Below, piece after piece: positions 24,364 through 35,572 of a stretch of 64,000 bases of DNA. The stretch comes from Rhodosporidiobolus odoratus (lineage: Eukaryota > Basidiomycota > Microbotryomycetes > Sporidiobolales > Sporidiobolaceae). A program made the translations under genes and the position numbers. Below the pieces are notes generated by a model that worked only from the letters and a program-made list of their open reading frames with translations, did not search any database and was not told where the DNA came from. The stretch spans positions 1,364,001-1,428,000 of the forward strand of contig JAOANU010000010.1 in the NCBI GenBank assembly GCA_034387635.1, written 5' to 3'. The stretch's first letter is position 1. Each line of letters starts with the position of its first letter.

Positions 24364-26379
24364 ATGACCTCCCCTTCTTCTTCCTCCCCTTCCTTCTCCC
24401 CTGCCCTTCCCGCATCGCCCTCGCCGACGTACTCTTCCAAACCACCCTCGCCCCCTCCAGCCGACGCCCGTCGACCGTCAGCTTCAACCACCCTCTCCTG
24501 GTCCCCCTCGGAGTCGTCTCGGTCTGTCTCCTTCTCCTTGAGCAGCTCCCTCGCCGGTCCGACTCCGTGTCCCTCTCGACCACTGTCCTTTGTCGACACG
24601 GACATTGACTCTGGAGCCCCTACCCGAGTGGGGTCACCGGCGCCGTCGGTGAAAGGAAAGGACAAGGCGGAGGAGGAGGGGGAGGAAAAGGGCGACGATG
24701 TCGACGTTGAGGCCCAGGCTGAGAAGGAAGATACGTTGCCGCCGCAAGCAGGAGAGTACCCCGAGGGTGGTCTTCGGGCTTGGTTGGCTGTCCTCGGATC
24801 GACCCTGGTGCTCATGTGCACCTTTGGGTTGTCCAACTCGTATGGGGTTTTCCTCACCTATTACTCGACCGTGAGTTCCCTGTCCTCTCTCGTTCTTTCT
24901 TGCCCACCTCCCTCACTTTCTCTGACTCGACGATGCTTTGAACGTGCAGCACACCCTCTCGCACTACACCACCTCTCAAATTTCCTGGATCGGTTCCTCC
25001 CACCTCTTCATCACCTTCTCCTCTGCCTTCCTCGCCGGAGTCGTCTTCGACCGCGGCTACTTCCAACACCAACTCTTCTTTGGCTCAGTCGGATGGTTGA
25101 TCGGCATTTTTTGTTTGAGTCTTGCTAAGGAGTTTTGGCAGATTTTCCTGAGTCAGAGTGTTTGCATGGGGGTACGTTCATCTTCGTTCTCCCCGTGACC
25201 TCCCCGTACCCTTCCTTCTTCACTCTCGAGCTATAGCTAACCTCGAACATGGACTCGCAGCTCTCCCTCGGAGCCATGTTCTCCCCCTGTCTCTCCGTCC
25301 TCGGCACCTACTTCAAGCAACGTCGCGCCTTCGTCGTTGGAATCGCAGCGAGCGGTACCGCCATCGGAGCCGTCATCTTCCCGATCATGCTGTCGAGGTT
25401 GTTTGAAGAGAAAGGGTTCGGAGAGGGGGTTAGGGCCGGTGCGTTGATTTCCTGTCCCTTTTTTTTTTGCTTCTCCTTTTCCCCTTTGGCCTTGGGCTTC
25501 TCCTTTTCCCCTTTGGATTAAGAGATGTGGTATCTGAATTTGCTGTTGATCTACAGCCGGCTACCTCATGCTCGCTCTGCTCATCATCGCGAACCTCGTA
25601 ACTCGCCCTCGTCTCCTCCCGAGCGCTTTCCCCACCGTCAGCGCCGACTCTCCTTCCCTCTCCGCACGCTCTCCGGCTGCCCCTCCCGCCCGAGCTCCTC
25701 TCCTCCCTCTTCTCAAGAAGATCTCAAAAGACCGGGCCGCTTGGCTAGTTATGGTTGGCGTGTTTTGCGTCTATACTTGGTCAGTCTGCTACCCCTTTGT
25801 GCCTACTTCCACCTTTTGTTCTAAGTCTGACGCCCCGAAGACGTTGTACAGCTGCTTTATTCCTCTATTCTACGTCGTCTCGTTCTCGAAGCAATATGTC
25901 GGCGCCGACTCTTCCCTCGCCGAGTATTCCGTAAGTTTCCCCAGCCTAAGCTTTCTGTCTCGTCGAAATCTCCCCACTGACAAGTTCCTTTCCCTGTCCT
26001 CGTACCCCTCTCCTCTGGTCGTTTGTCATTTCCCCACCCTCTACCTCGCCAATCTCGACAGCTCTCAATCATCAACGCCCTAGCCTTTTTCTCCCGAATC
26101 ATCTCCGGTCTCCTCGCCGACCGTCTGGGAACCTTCAACACAGTCATCCCTCTCGCCATCAGTGTCAGTATCTTGACCTTTGGCATGATGGGGTGTACTT
26201 CGCCGGGTTCTTTGGTGGCGTTTTTGGTATTGTTTGGAGTGGCTCAAGGGGGGTGGATTAGTGTTAGTGCTACATGTTTTATGACGCTGGCTGGGGATGC
26301 TAGTGAGATTGGGTGCGTCCCTGGTCCTTCTCCATTTTTCCTTTGCCCTTTCTTTTCCTCCCTGCCGCTCCGCTCTACC

Positions 26380-26455
<76 letters not shown>

Positions 26456-26724
26456 CCTCCGCTTTACCCACCCCTGTCTCTTATGAACCGTGAGACTCAC
26501 ACCGCCCCCTCGCCTCTCACAGTCTCCGCTCCGGAATCGGTTTCTTCTTCGTCGCCCTAGCCACCCTAATCGGTTCCCCCATCGCCGGTGCCCTCCTCCA
26601 ATCCACCCACGGAGACTACACCGCCGCGTTGTGCTTTGGAGGGTCTATGGCGTGCGTTGGAGTGGGGCTTTTGGTATTGGGAAGGAGGGAGGTGGCGAGG
26701 AGGAAGGGGATGGGGAGAGTGTGA
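24364..26724 (+). CDS. Monocarboxylate-type MFS transporter (MCT/MCH-like)
   Basis: A 12-TM major facilitator resembling fungal MCH/riboflavin-type monocarboxylate porters. ATG 24364 begins a ~140-residue Ser/Pro-rich then acidic cytosolic tail. TM1 follows at PEGGLRAWLAVLGSTLVLM with FGLSNSYGVF, the MCT signature. Later segments are ISWIGSSHLFITFSSAF, SLGAMFSPCLSVLGTYFKQR, AFVVGIAASGTAIGAVIFP, a Pro/Ser loop, YVVSFSKQYVGADSSLAEY, IINALAFFSRIISGLLADRL and FFVALATLIGSPIAGALLQ. The gene ends RKGMGRV, TGA at 26722-26724. Six or so introns interrupt it; the one after ASEIG holds a long CT microsatellite. The substrate is not predictable. Confidence 0.88.
26383..26452. repeat. (CT)n microsatellite in an intron
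   Basis: About 35 CT dinucleotides in the penultimate intron of the MFS transporter, just upstream of the acceptor. It effectively extends the polypyrimidine tract and is likely to be length-variable. Confidence 0.95.
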
Positions 26725-27438
26725 AAGAGAGGGGGGAGGGGAAGGGGGAGAAGGGAGAGATAGATAGAGTTTCATAGAAGGTTCTAGAGAGTGACAGAGA
26801 GACTGTATCACTGTCGAGTTGTTGCTTTTACATGTTTACAGTACTTGAGGAGGGGATCGAGAGCAAACTGTACGGTACCAAGCGCGCCGGTTTGGGCGAG
26901 GTTGGCTGAGGGGCATCCTCCATAGATGACCTTGTATGCCGCGACGCTAGCGGCGTTCAAAACGCTCAAACGACGGGCGGCAAGTGAATAACCGCCAGAT
27001 TGACAAGTCATTCTTTCAAATCTGACCTTCTCAGTTCGGCTTGCTGTTAGCGTATCAGCCCGGTCTTGAGTCGAAGAAGCAGGACTGCGAGGCAGTCGGT
27101 CGACATCATTCGCTTGGGCAGTTGCGAACGTGGGCAGTCACGAACGTGCCAAAGCGACGGTAGAAGCACATGGCGTCCTCAGATCTCGCGGCACACCTCC
27201 GGCAGATTCTCTAGCCTTCAACTGCCGGCTTGCCGAGTTTCCCTAGTGCTTCCTAGCGAAACGCTAAGGTGTCTAACTACTTGAGAAGTTGAGAGGGGCG
27301 AGGAAAGCCGCGGCCTCAGATCGGCGTTCACCGGCACTGCCATTCGCACCGCGGATTTCCAACTTGTTCCTCTGTACGTTTCGCGTTCTCCTCCAGGCTT
27401 TCTCCTCTACACTCCCTTAACTCCCGCCCCCCACCGCC
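26725..27438. other. Intergenic, upstream of family copy B
   Basis: It holds the 3' region of the MFS gene and the promoter of copy B. A 67-codon minus frame at 26808-27011 lacks any domain and is not called. Confidence 0.4.
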
Positions 27439-29287
27439 ATGGATCACGATCATGCATCCGCCGAGCGATATGAAGAGTTCCACGCCGTCGTCGTCGCCCA
27501 TAGTCCCCCTCCCCGTCATCCTGGTCCGAGTCGACAGTCCGCGGTCGATACTGTCCTTAAATTGGTAACGCTGCAACGGTAGACGGCGCTGCCCGGGTGG
27601 CTGCAGATGTGGGCGCTGGCAGCGGTGCGGAAGTCTGGCCAGGTAGCTGCCTTGCCGGGCCATCGCCCGTCTTCGTCGGACTCGTCGGACTCGTCGGACT
27701 CAGAAAGAAGCCGTTGGGAGTGCAAGGTACTTTCCGCTTTCTCTTCTCCGCGCTCTCAGCATGATGTACTCAGGTCCTTTGATTGGCCTAGTGTCTTGTC
27801 AAGAACGTATACTTACTGATAGCGGTCGTGTTGCACAGGCCAAAATCATCTTGTTGACGTTTGCTTGGGTCGAGGTAAGGGCATGGTCCTTTTAATATAC
27901 CATCGCTGACCTCCGCGCCTTGTACTCCTCCAGCGACAGATGTGGGCGCTAGACTCGCGCCTACCATGGAGTGGCATGCCCGATGGACACCTCCCCTTGA
28001 TCAAACCAGCACTCTTCACCCGCTTCGAATACGATAGCCTCGAGCCCGCTTTTCCCCTCTTACCCCTCTCTTCCATCTACACCCACACCGCTCTTTCTCA
28101 AGCCATCAACGCTGTCTCTTTCCTCGTTGCATTTCAGGCTCGCGATATCCCCGAGACGTGGCATCCCGCCATCCTCCTTTCTGATGCTGAACGTCTCTGG
28201 TCGGAAGCGTCGAGCGAAGACCTGCGCAAGTCGCAACGCCGGATTTGTTGCAACTTGTGGAATACGTTCACAGAGTGCTTGATGCTGGGCGGAGTAGTAA
28301 GTTCCTTTCTTTTTTTGGATGTGGACACCCAAAGGCAAGAACCAAGCCGGAATTGCTTTTTCCCGCCAACGTTGAGAAAACGGGGCTGAGCGTTTTTCCC
28401 TCGCAACAGCCGGATTCAAGGGCCATTTTCGATTATGCCATCCCGCTGGTGACCTTCTGCTACCCAGTCTTGCTCCTGCTTGTCACTGTCATCTTCAACT
28501 GACACCTGTCTCGGTTTCCTGCCCTCATTCATAGCGTAGTCTTGCTGGCGCGCCAATCCGTGACGCACATTTCTACGAAGCTCCAGATTACCATCTCCTG
28601 ATTTCCCACCCGGCGCCCTTCCCCGCCATCCACGACGAACCGCAGCTGGACATTCAAATCTTCAAGGCAGCGCTAGCCGCCATTTGCCACCGTGTCTTAA
28701 TTCATCAAACCCCGAACTACCTAGGTAACTGGGTTGGAGCTATCAAGCGAGGGGTGGAGAACAGACCCGGTGGATGGGATGATATGTCGAAGGAGGATGC
28801 CATGGGATTGTTGCTCGAGTTGGAAGCAATCTATTGTCATGCACAAGACTGGCAGGGCAACTTGGTGCGTGTTCATTCTCAATGTATGCCTGGTACGAAG
28901 ACTGACGACCTAGCTCTGCAGCCTTCCTACACCCTTGTGCTTGAATGCATTTCTACAAGAGTCAGTTGATCTTCACTGTATACTGTGATTGCCTCTCCCT
29001 TTCGCTGACCGGGCTTTCCTGTCACTCTTTGACGATTTCTCCAGCCTCTGAAGGAGGTTACTGCCATGCACTCTGCTACAAGTGGAAACCCAGCACAGTC
29101 ACATCCACCCCACTTCTTCGCCACGCATCAGACAGTTTGTACTCAGCCAACACTGCCACCATATGAGGGCACATTTCACCACCACCAGCAGTTTCCAGGC
29201 CAGTATCAAAGTTTGGCAAGAGTGAGGGAAAGGTTGGGCAGGGGGAGGGTGGGAAGGGAGACTGCTGGGCGGATTTGGGAGAGTTAG
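27439..29287 (+). pseudogene. Family copy B, disrupted
   Basis: This is homologous to copies A and C through its whole length, from MDHDHASAERYEEFHAVVV to QYQSLARVRERLGRGR...IWES (stop after 29284). An in-frame TAG at 27580-27582 replaces the Trp codon of the conserved ERWTTL block: the frame reads LKLVTLQR-stop-TALPGWLQMWALAAVRK, where C has LERWTTLVPWLQK. Downstream exons match: AKIILLTFAWVE; RQMWALDSRLPW with FTRFEYDSLEPAFPLLPLSS; PDSRAIFDYAIPL; then LAGAPIRDAHFYEAPDY to MGLLLELEAIYCHA. The join into the LAGAPIRD exon (near 28,540) is out of phase by one base for the splice sites seen. A TCGTCGGAC triplet repeat (27,676-27,703) adds an Asp/Ser run. Alternatively, translation starts at the in-frame ATG 27607, giving a shortened protein. 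Confidence 0.6.
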
Positions 29288-30420
29288 GGTGTCGGTTTGT
29301 CATGATGTAATCGTGTGTTACTGCACCTCTTGTAAGCCATGCTGAACACTTAGCAAGCCAGAGGTCTCGCAAGATGGTTCATGTCAAGCGATAGTCATCC
29401 TGGAGACTATTGATGAAAAGAAGCGGAGCCTGCCTGGCTTGTTTCCAGCATTACTTCTGCAGTGCGAGGATAGAATACACTCTCAGAGGCTGTAGGTCGC
29501 GCTCTGTTGACATAGGCAGTGTCAACAGCGCGAGCAAGGTGCAATGCAAGTGCTGATGACCTTCTCAATTCGCTGTTCGACTGGTCCTTGCGAATTCTGC
29601 CGGTGCGCGGCTTCGGGAAGCCCAGCATGCCTCGAGCATCACGTAAAAGGTTATGTGGGTCGTCATGCACGCTGAAACCCATCACTGGTTCAAAGCCCAA
29701 GCATCGCTCGAGTCTCCGCATTCCGAAGTGAAAGGCGCACACGGGTTGAGCTTGAGTCAAGAGCCGGGGCGATTTACGAGCTTGCTGCGGTCGTAGTCGA
29801 GTAAGAGCGTAGGAAGCGGAAGAGCAGAAGAATAACTTTGAACGGGGTTCTCAGTTTCGAGGGGAGAGCGAAAGCTGAAGAGAAAAGGAAAAGAGAGAAG
29901 CGACGCGTAGGTGGTCTAAAAGTAGAGACGGGCTACAAAAAGCTAGATCGAACAATGTATCTATCCGAATGCGGGGATGAGACGAAGGAAATGCCGGAGA
30001 AGGAGAGATGAGGAAGAAGGAGAAGGAAAAAGGAGAATGAAGACAAGTTGCGGAGAGCCTGGGTTCGGCGGGGCGGATCTGGGTTGCTGAGGGGTTCTGT
30101 TTAGGGCATATCATGGAGGGGGTGAGGTGGGGAAGGCAAAGGAGGGAGGTGGAGGGATGGAATGGAATATGTAAGGTCAAGGTGAGGTGGCGGCGTGGGG
30201 CGGAGAACACGGGGAAAAGGTCGAGACCTTGCACGATTCAGAAGGCAAGAGACCCGCGGAGTTCTACGGAGGGCCATGCTTGCTTCCGTCGGCGGCACGG
30301 CTGCCACAGCTCTCACCGCGACTTCAACGCTACCCTGCATCAATTAGGACGCCCGACCACGCCCCGCCGATCCTTGCTCCCTCCCTGTTTCCGACTCCCG
30401 CCTAGAACGGATTCGACCTC
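29288..30420. other. Intergenic, upstream of family copy C
   Basis: No gene was recognised. A 117-codon minus frame at 29407-29760 shows no domain and its codons are not clearly gene-like. The 29,850-30,200 part is purine-rich on the plus strand. Confidence 0.4.
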
Positions 30421-32385
30421 ATGGACCACATTCTGCAGTCCACCGCTTCGCATACAGCCTTCCGCACTTTCCTTGCCCACGGTCCTCGTCCACAACCCGG
30501 CATGCACTCTAACGCGACGGCAATACTGCAGGAGATCGACCTCGAGCGGTGGACGACCCTGGTTCCGTGGCTGCAGAAGTGGACTCTTGACAGTTTGCGT
30601 CGGCACGAGGTAAAATACCCACCGGATGCGACGAACAACTGGTGCTCTAAGCAAGTCCAGGAGTGGGGCAAAATGGTACTTTTTTTTCCCTAACTCTCTC
30701 TCTCTCTCTCACCCCGACTTTCAAGTTTGTCTCCTCTATGATCTACACCTAAGCTCACTCAAGTCTGTACTTGCCTCCTCCAGGCCGATAGGATCATTAT
30801 AGTGCTTGCATGGGCAGAGGTGAAAATGCACCGCGACTTCAATTCCGACAATTCACTCTGACCCTAACGTTTGGTATCACTACAGCGCCAAGTTTGGGCT
30901 ATCAACCAGCGTTTACCATGGGGGGGCTTGCCTGCCGACCCGTTGACAGAAGCTAAACCACCGCTCTATACCATCTACGACTGCAAAGACCTCCCCTTAG
31001 CGTTCCCTTTCCTACCGCTCTCCTGTCTCTATACCTGGGATCACCTCGAGCAAGCAATCAACGCCATCAAATACCTGCTGCAGCACCAGGGGATCGGTCG
31101 GAGCTGGGCGTTAGGAGTCCCTGGGAGCCGCAAGTATCTCCTCGAGATGTGGAATGAGTCGAGTGAGAGCGCTTGCCAGCAACAACGACGGATCTGTCGG
31201 AATCTATGGAACCTCTTCACCCAGTGCTTCCTGTTTGGTGGCATGCCTGATGGTTATCCGGTACGTTTGGTCACAGTCACTCTTGTATGTGGGAAAATTG
31301 AGTGCAGCTTACAGCAAAGCCAACTGACCCCCGAGCTTCCTGGTACAGCCTGCTGCATCATTTGCCTTTCGGAGCACCATTCCAGTGGTAGATTGTCCTC
31401 CATCAGCGCCACGTCTGCGACAACTGACTTTTCTCTTCATTAGCCTGCTTTCGGAGCGGCTCTAGAGCTGACGACAACGCAATATGAGGCGCCACGCTTT
31501 GTCGGCCATCATCAAGCACCTTACCCCTGCACTCGAACCCTTGACGAACTGAATGTGGATGTCTTGCACGCCGCTTTAGACGCCATTTGCCACAAAGCTT
31601 CACCCTTTCATAACCCTCAGATCCACGCCCGCGTGGACAGCTGGGCCATCTCTGTCATGCAGACCCTTAATGAACGTCACGGCAGCTTCATGATGTTGGA
31701 TGATGTCGAGGCAACGGCGTTGCTGCTCGAGTTGGAAGCGATTTATTGTCAACTGCCATCGTGGCACGGTCACTTGGTGAGTCGTTGAAGTCGGTTCCTG
31801 ACCTGCGCACATGTACTGATGAGCTCCCTGCTGCAGCCGTTCCCAAGCCTCGTGCTAGAGTGCATAGCAAAAAAAGTCTGTCACTCATGTCTCCATCCGT
31901 CATTACACCTTCTTTTGGCTGACATGCATCTCGCTCGTCCCTCTAAGCCTCTCGAGGAGGCAACGTTACGGTACCATGTCCAAAAGGGGGCTGCAAACAA
32001 TCTCGAACAGTACGGTTGGCAACTTCGCCCCTCGGTTTCCGCCTCCGAGACCCAGAGCACACCTTACTATCTACCCTTACACCATTCCCCGACATTACCG
32101 ATGCCCCCCCACGACGCTGGAGTATACTCTCACAATCCCGGCCCAGCCACCGTCCACCCCCATGCGGCTCAAATACCCCGGGATCTCGCAGCGCCGCCTA
32201 CCTCTCTTCCGATCTTCTCATCGCAACACGCCTTCCCTCCTTCCCGTTGGTCCGGGGAGCCTCAGCATCTGCAGTACAGCCAGCCTCGTAGCGGACCTTC
32301 AGGACAGTACGAGAGTTTGGCTCGGGTCAAGCGGCGATTGGGAAGGGGGAGGGCGGAGAGCAGCGGGCGGGCGTGGGAATTCTGA
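30421..32385 (+). CDS. Unrecognised protein, family copy C (intact)
   Basis: This is the second intact member of the unknown family. ATG 30421 (MDHILQSTASHTAFRTF) leads to LERWTTLVPWLQKWTLDSL. Later exons give ADRIIIVLAWAE; RQVWAINQRLPWGG with PPLYTIYDCKDLPLAFPFLP then LSCLYTW; RRICRNLWNLFTQCFLFGG; PAASFAFRSTIPV; PAFGAALELTTTQYEAPRF to ALLLELEAIYCQL; PFPSLVLECIAKK; and PLEEATLRYHVQK. The Pro/His/Ser-rich tail ends QYESLARVKRRLGRGRAESS with AWEF. Intron positions match copy A where they could be compared. One intron carries a short CT run (30,695-30,710). Its position 1.1 kb downstream of copy B in the same orientation suggests tandem duplication, but the copies are well diverged. Function unknown. 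Confidence 0.7.
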
Positions 32386-33309
32386 GCAGGTTGATCTGAA
32401 TGCCGCATGTTGTTGCTTCTCACACCTGTACACCTATACACCGTGCTGTGTGCTTGTAGAGTGAGTGAAAAGCCTGCAAGAATGGCGCGCGATATTCAGT
32501 TTCTCTCTGCTCATGACAATACCCAGCGGTCAGGCTATAAGTCTAGGCGGGGAGCTTCCCATCGTCAACAGGGGTAGAGATTCAACGTCTGCATCTTGCA
32601 GGGTGCTGGAACCGAGTGCACGCGTCGAAACGAGCGAGCGTGTGACCATAACGAAGCGAGAAAAGCCGCCTAGCGCCTAACAACTTCAAAGAGCAGTCCA
32701 TCGCCGCCGAGGGAGGGCCAACTGTCGTCTTCAAACAGTAGTACACGCGGTAGCGCCTGAAGTACGAGGGAGTTGACTCGCCCTCACGGTGGTCCAGCAT
32801 GGATAGTAGGCAGGATCGAGCAGTCGCCGCGGGAAAAGGCAGCACTCGAGGAGTGCAGTGGGCTGTTTGTGTATCTCACTGTCGTGGAACGGAAGCGTGA
32901 GCGCGCTAGGGACGGGAGAAAGGCATGCTACATACCTTGAGTCCTTGACCCAAGCCACAACCGCTCCGACTCTGTCAGAGGGCGACCTTCCTAGCCGGCA
33001 TTCGAGGCAAACAAGGCCGGGTTGTTCCGACGCATGCTCTGCAGCGTCCCCGTCACGTCTACACTGCGCCGGTAGTGATTCTGACGATCGTCGTAGTATC
33101 GAAGTGCTTGAGAGTTGCGCGCGAAAGGACGACGTCGAAAAGCGCGAGCAGCGTGACAAGGCTTATCGGTGGTACTTGAGCTGTGTGTGCATGGCTGCGC
33201 TGTATCAGCTTGTCAGCAGGAGATTCGTAGAGCGAGCTGCGGACAGCGGGACAGGGCGACCCTCCTCTGGCTCTTCCATCTCACTGTCCTTGTCAACAGT
33301 ACCGCAAGC
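32386..33309. other. Intergenic with weak minus-strand coding signal
   Basis: No clear gene. On the minus strand between about 33,190 and 32,990 one frame reads YYDDRQNHYRRSVDVTGTLQ then MRRNNPALFASNAG-stop, which looks protein-like, but no start or upstream exon could be fixed. A plus frame at 32858-33313 overlaps it. The stretch should also carry the promoter of the hydrolase that starts at 33310. Confidence 0.25.
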
Positions 33310-35267
33310 ATGACTGAAACAGGTCCGTCCACACAGCACGGTCAGGTGGAAGCGCCTGGTTTGGTCGCTCGCTTGATCGCGGCCTTCAACGCGGCGTACG
33401 AACCTTTTCTTTCCTCCGTTGCACCGGCAAGTCCGTTGACCTTCGCCTTGTACAGGGCTACCCTCGGCAAGCTCCTCCCTACTATCTTCAAGACCTCTGC
33501 CTCGTACTACCTCTATGGCCGTAAGCTTCCGTCCCTCGAATCGTCGCCTTGTTCCCCACCGCGTCGGTTCCGGCTTCTTTCTGCAGGACCTCCTCCTGAC
33601 AATTACTGACGCAACCCGCACCCATAGCACCCAAGACGACATGGCCTCTCCGCCTCGCCCTTTTCACCGCCGTTGCTCGCTATCAATCGCAGACCGCAGC
33701 CGTGGAACGCCAGCTTTCTGGCAAACCCGTCGACGCTCTCAAAGTCACGCAGGCTCAGCGCGACAAAATCGAGAAGCTCATGACGGGCGGTCTGCCTGAG
33801 CAGCCCAAAGATGGAGCGTTCTGGTCGACTGAGTTTGGTGTCAAGAACAGGGAGCTCAAGGGCGTGCTTGCGGAACTCGACGCCGAGGAGAGCGGAAATC
33901 GCAAGATCAGGGTACGCATTCCCTTGTATGTCCCTGTCATGACTTGTTGTTGGCTGACTGGTCAATCGTTCCTGGCTACAGGCCGAGTGGACCGTACATC
34001 GCGACGAGCTATCCAGTCCTACCTCGTCAGACCGCGTCCTCCTTTATACGCACGGCGGAGCGTATACCGTGATGTCAACTCGGACCCATCGTGGACTTGT
34101 CGCGCAACTTTCGAAGCAAATGAAGTGCCGAGCTCTTTGTGCGTTCTCGCATTTTTCCTGCCTTACTTTCCTCCTTCTTACCCTGTTCGCCTGCCGTCTG
34201 CAGCGGTCGACTACCGCCTTTCCCCTGAGACGAAGTACCCTGGCGCGCTCCTGGACGCGGTTAGTGCCTACTTCTACCTCACAGAAGGTTTGTCCTTCCC
34301 TCGCCCTCACCCTGATTTTTGCTTCGTCCCGCACAAGCGATGCTGACCTGGGTCAATGCCGCAGAGCTCGGCATTCCGGCTTCGAGTATCATCGTCAGCG
34401 GTGACTCTGCGGGCGGTAACCTCGTCATGGCGCTCATGCTCTACCTTCGCGACTCCGGCCTTCCTCAAGTTGGAGGTGCCGTCCTCCTTTCTCCCTGGCT
34501 AGACTTGACCGCAAGTCTCAGCTCATGGGACGAGAACAAGGTGCGCCTTACTCTTAGCTCAAAGACCTCAGCGCGCACGACGTGAAAAGCCGTTTTCTTT
34601 GTCGCAGGACTACGACTACCTGTCCGCCCCCATCCGAAGCGACACCGTTTCCCCCGTCCGACTCTTCATGCCCCCAGGCAAGTTCGACGACTTGATCGCC
34701 ACGCCTTACGCCTCTCCCGCTCTCACCGCCTCTCTCCACTCTCTCCCTCCGCTGCTCGTCCAGTCAGGCGGCGCCGAACTCCTCCGAGACGAACACTCCC
34801 TCTTTGCGAAACGAGCGGCTATGGCAGGGGTCGACGTCATGCTTGAGACGTACAAGGATGGAGTGCATGTGTTCCAGGCGGTTCAGGCTGAGACGGTCGC
34901 CAAGTCGGCCCTCAAGGCTATTGGCGAGTGGGCGACCGAACGACCACAACTTGCAGGCGGTCAAGTCAAAGCCGAGACGTTCACTACCATTGACGCCGAA
35001 CTGCAGAAGGCATGGGACGCTCGCCCGAAGGAAGAGAAGACGATGAGCGAACCCCTCATCCCGGCCAGCTTTTCTTACGAGAAAATCTACGAACAACCGG
35101 TGCCGATCAAGCTGAGGGAGGATGCGCACGAAGCGGCGAAGAAGGCGGTCGAGGAGGTAGAAGGTTACCAGTTGGAGGAGAAGCGGTCTGTATCTATTCA
35201 TTCCAAGGTGGTTTTGCCAGAGTCGACGGGCGTCTTCGGGCGGGTCAGGGGACTTTTGCACCTCTAG
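33310..35267 (+). CDS. Alpha/beta-hydrolase, hormone-sensitive-lipase type
   Basis: A carboxylic-ester hydrolase of the HSL/arylacetamide-deacetylase family (Pfam alpha/beta-hydrolase fold-3). ATG 33310 gives MTETGPSTQHGQ and then a helical N-terminus (LVARLIAAFNAAYEPFLSSV). The oxyanion motif is HGGAY (LLYTHGGAYTVMS), followed by VDYRLSPETKYPGALLDAV, and the nucleophile elbow is GDSAGG (IIVSGDSAGGNLVMALM). The acid and base are probably the Asp in LLRDEHSLF and the His in KDGVHVF. About five introns are present. After the fold there is an unusual ~120-residue C-terminal extension rich in Lys/Glu (EKTMSEPLIPASFSYEKIYE). It ends VFGRVRGLLHL, TAG at 35265-35267. The substrate could be a steryl or short-chain ester; not resolved. 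Confidence 0.85.
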
Positions 35268-35572
35268 ATGACTTTCTACGTAGAACCGCCTTGTTTCTAT
35301 CGGGCTTGGATTCATTGGAATAGTATGCCCATGTTCGTACCAACTTCAAGGTTATGGGTAGGCAAGCACAGCTCTGAGGGGTCACTTCGTTCTTATTGCG
35401 CTGTACAAGTCAAGGCCCCAACATCGAAGACAATAAGATGATCAAGTAGGTATCGCATGGGTAAGCCGTTCTCCTCGCCTCTCCCTCCCTCGCCAAAACA
35501 GCCAAGCAAGGGTTTCTTTTTACCCCCTTTCTCCCTGTTCGCGGTCGTGCTGCTGTTACCTGAGCGAGTCGC
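35268..35572. other. Convergent 3' intergenic spacer
   Basis: A spacer of about 305 bp between the convergent 3' ends of the hydrolase and the glucose-6-phosphate dehydrogenase. It presumably holds both poly(A) regions. No gene is seen. Confidence 0.5.

Noticed and set aside
26808..27011. 67-codon minus-strand frame downstream of the MFS gene
   Set aside because: Too short and unsupported; lies in the probable 3' untranslated region of the transporter.
29407..29760. 117-codon minus-strand frame between family copies B and C
   Set aside because: No recognisable motif or splice context; not conserved next to copy A.
32858..33313. 151-codon plus-strand frame upstream of the hydrolase
   Set aside because: No domain, runs into the hydrolase start, and an overlapping minus frame looks at least as good.
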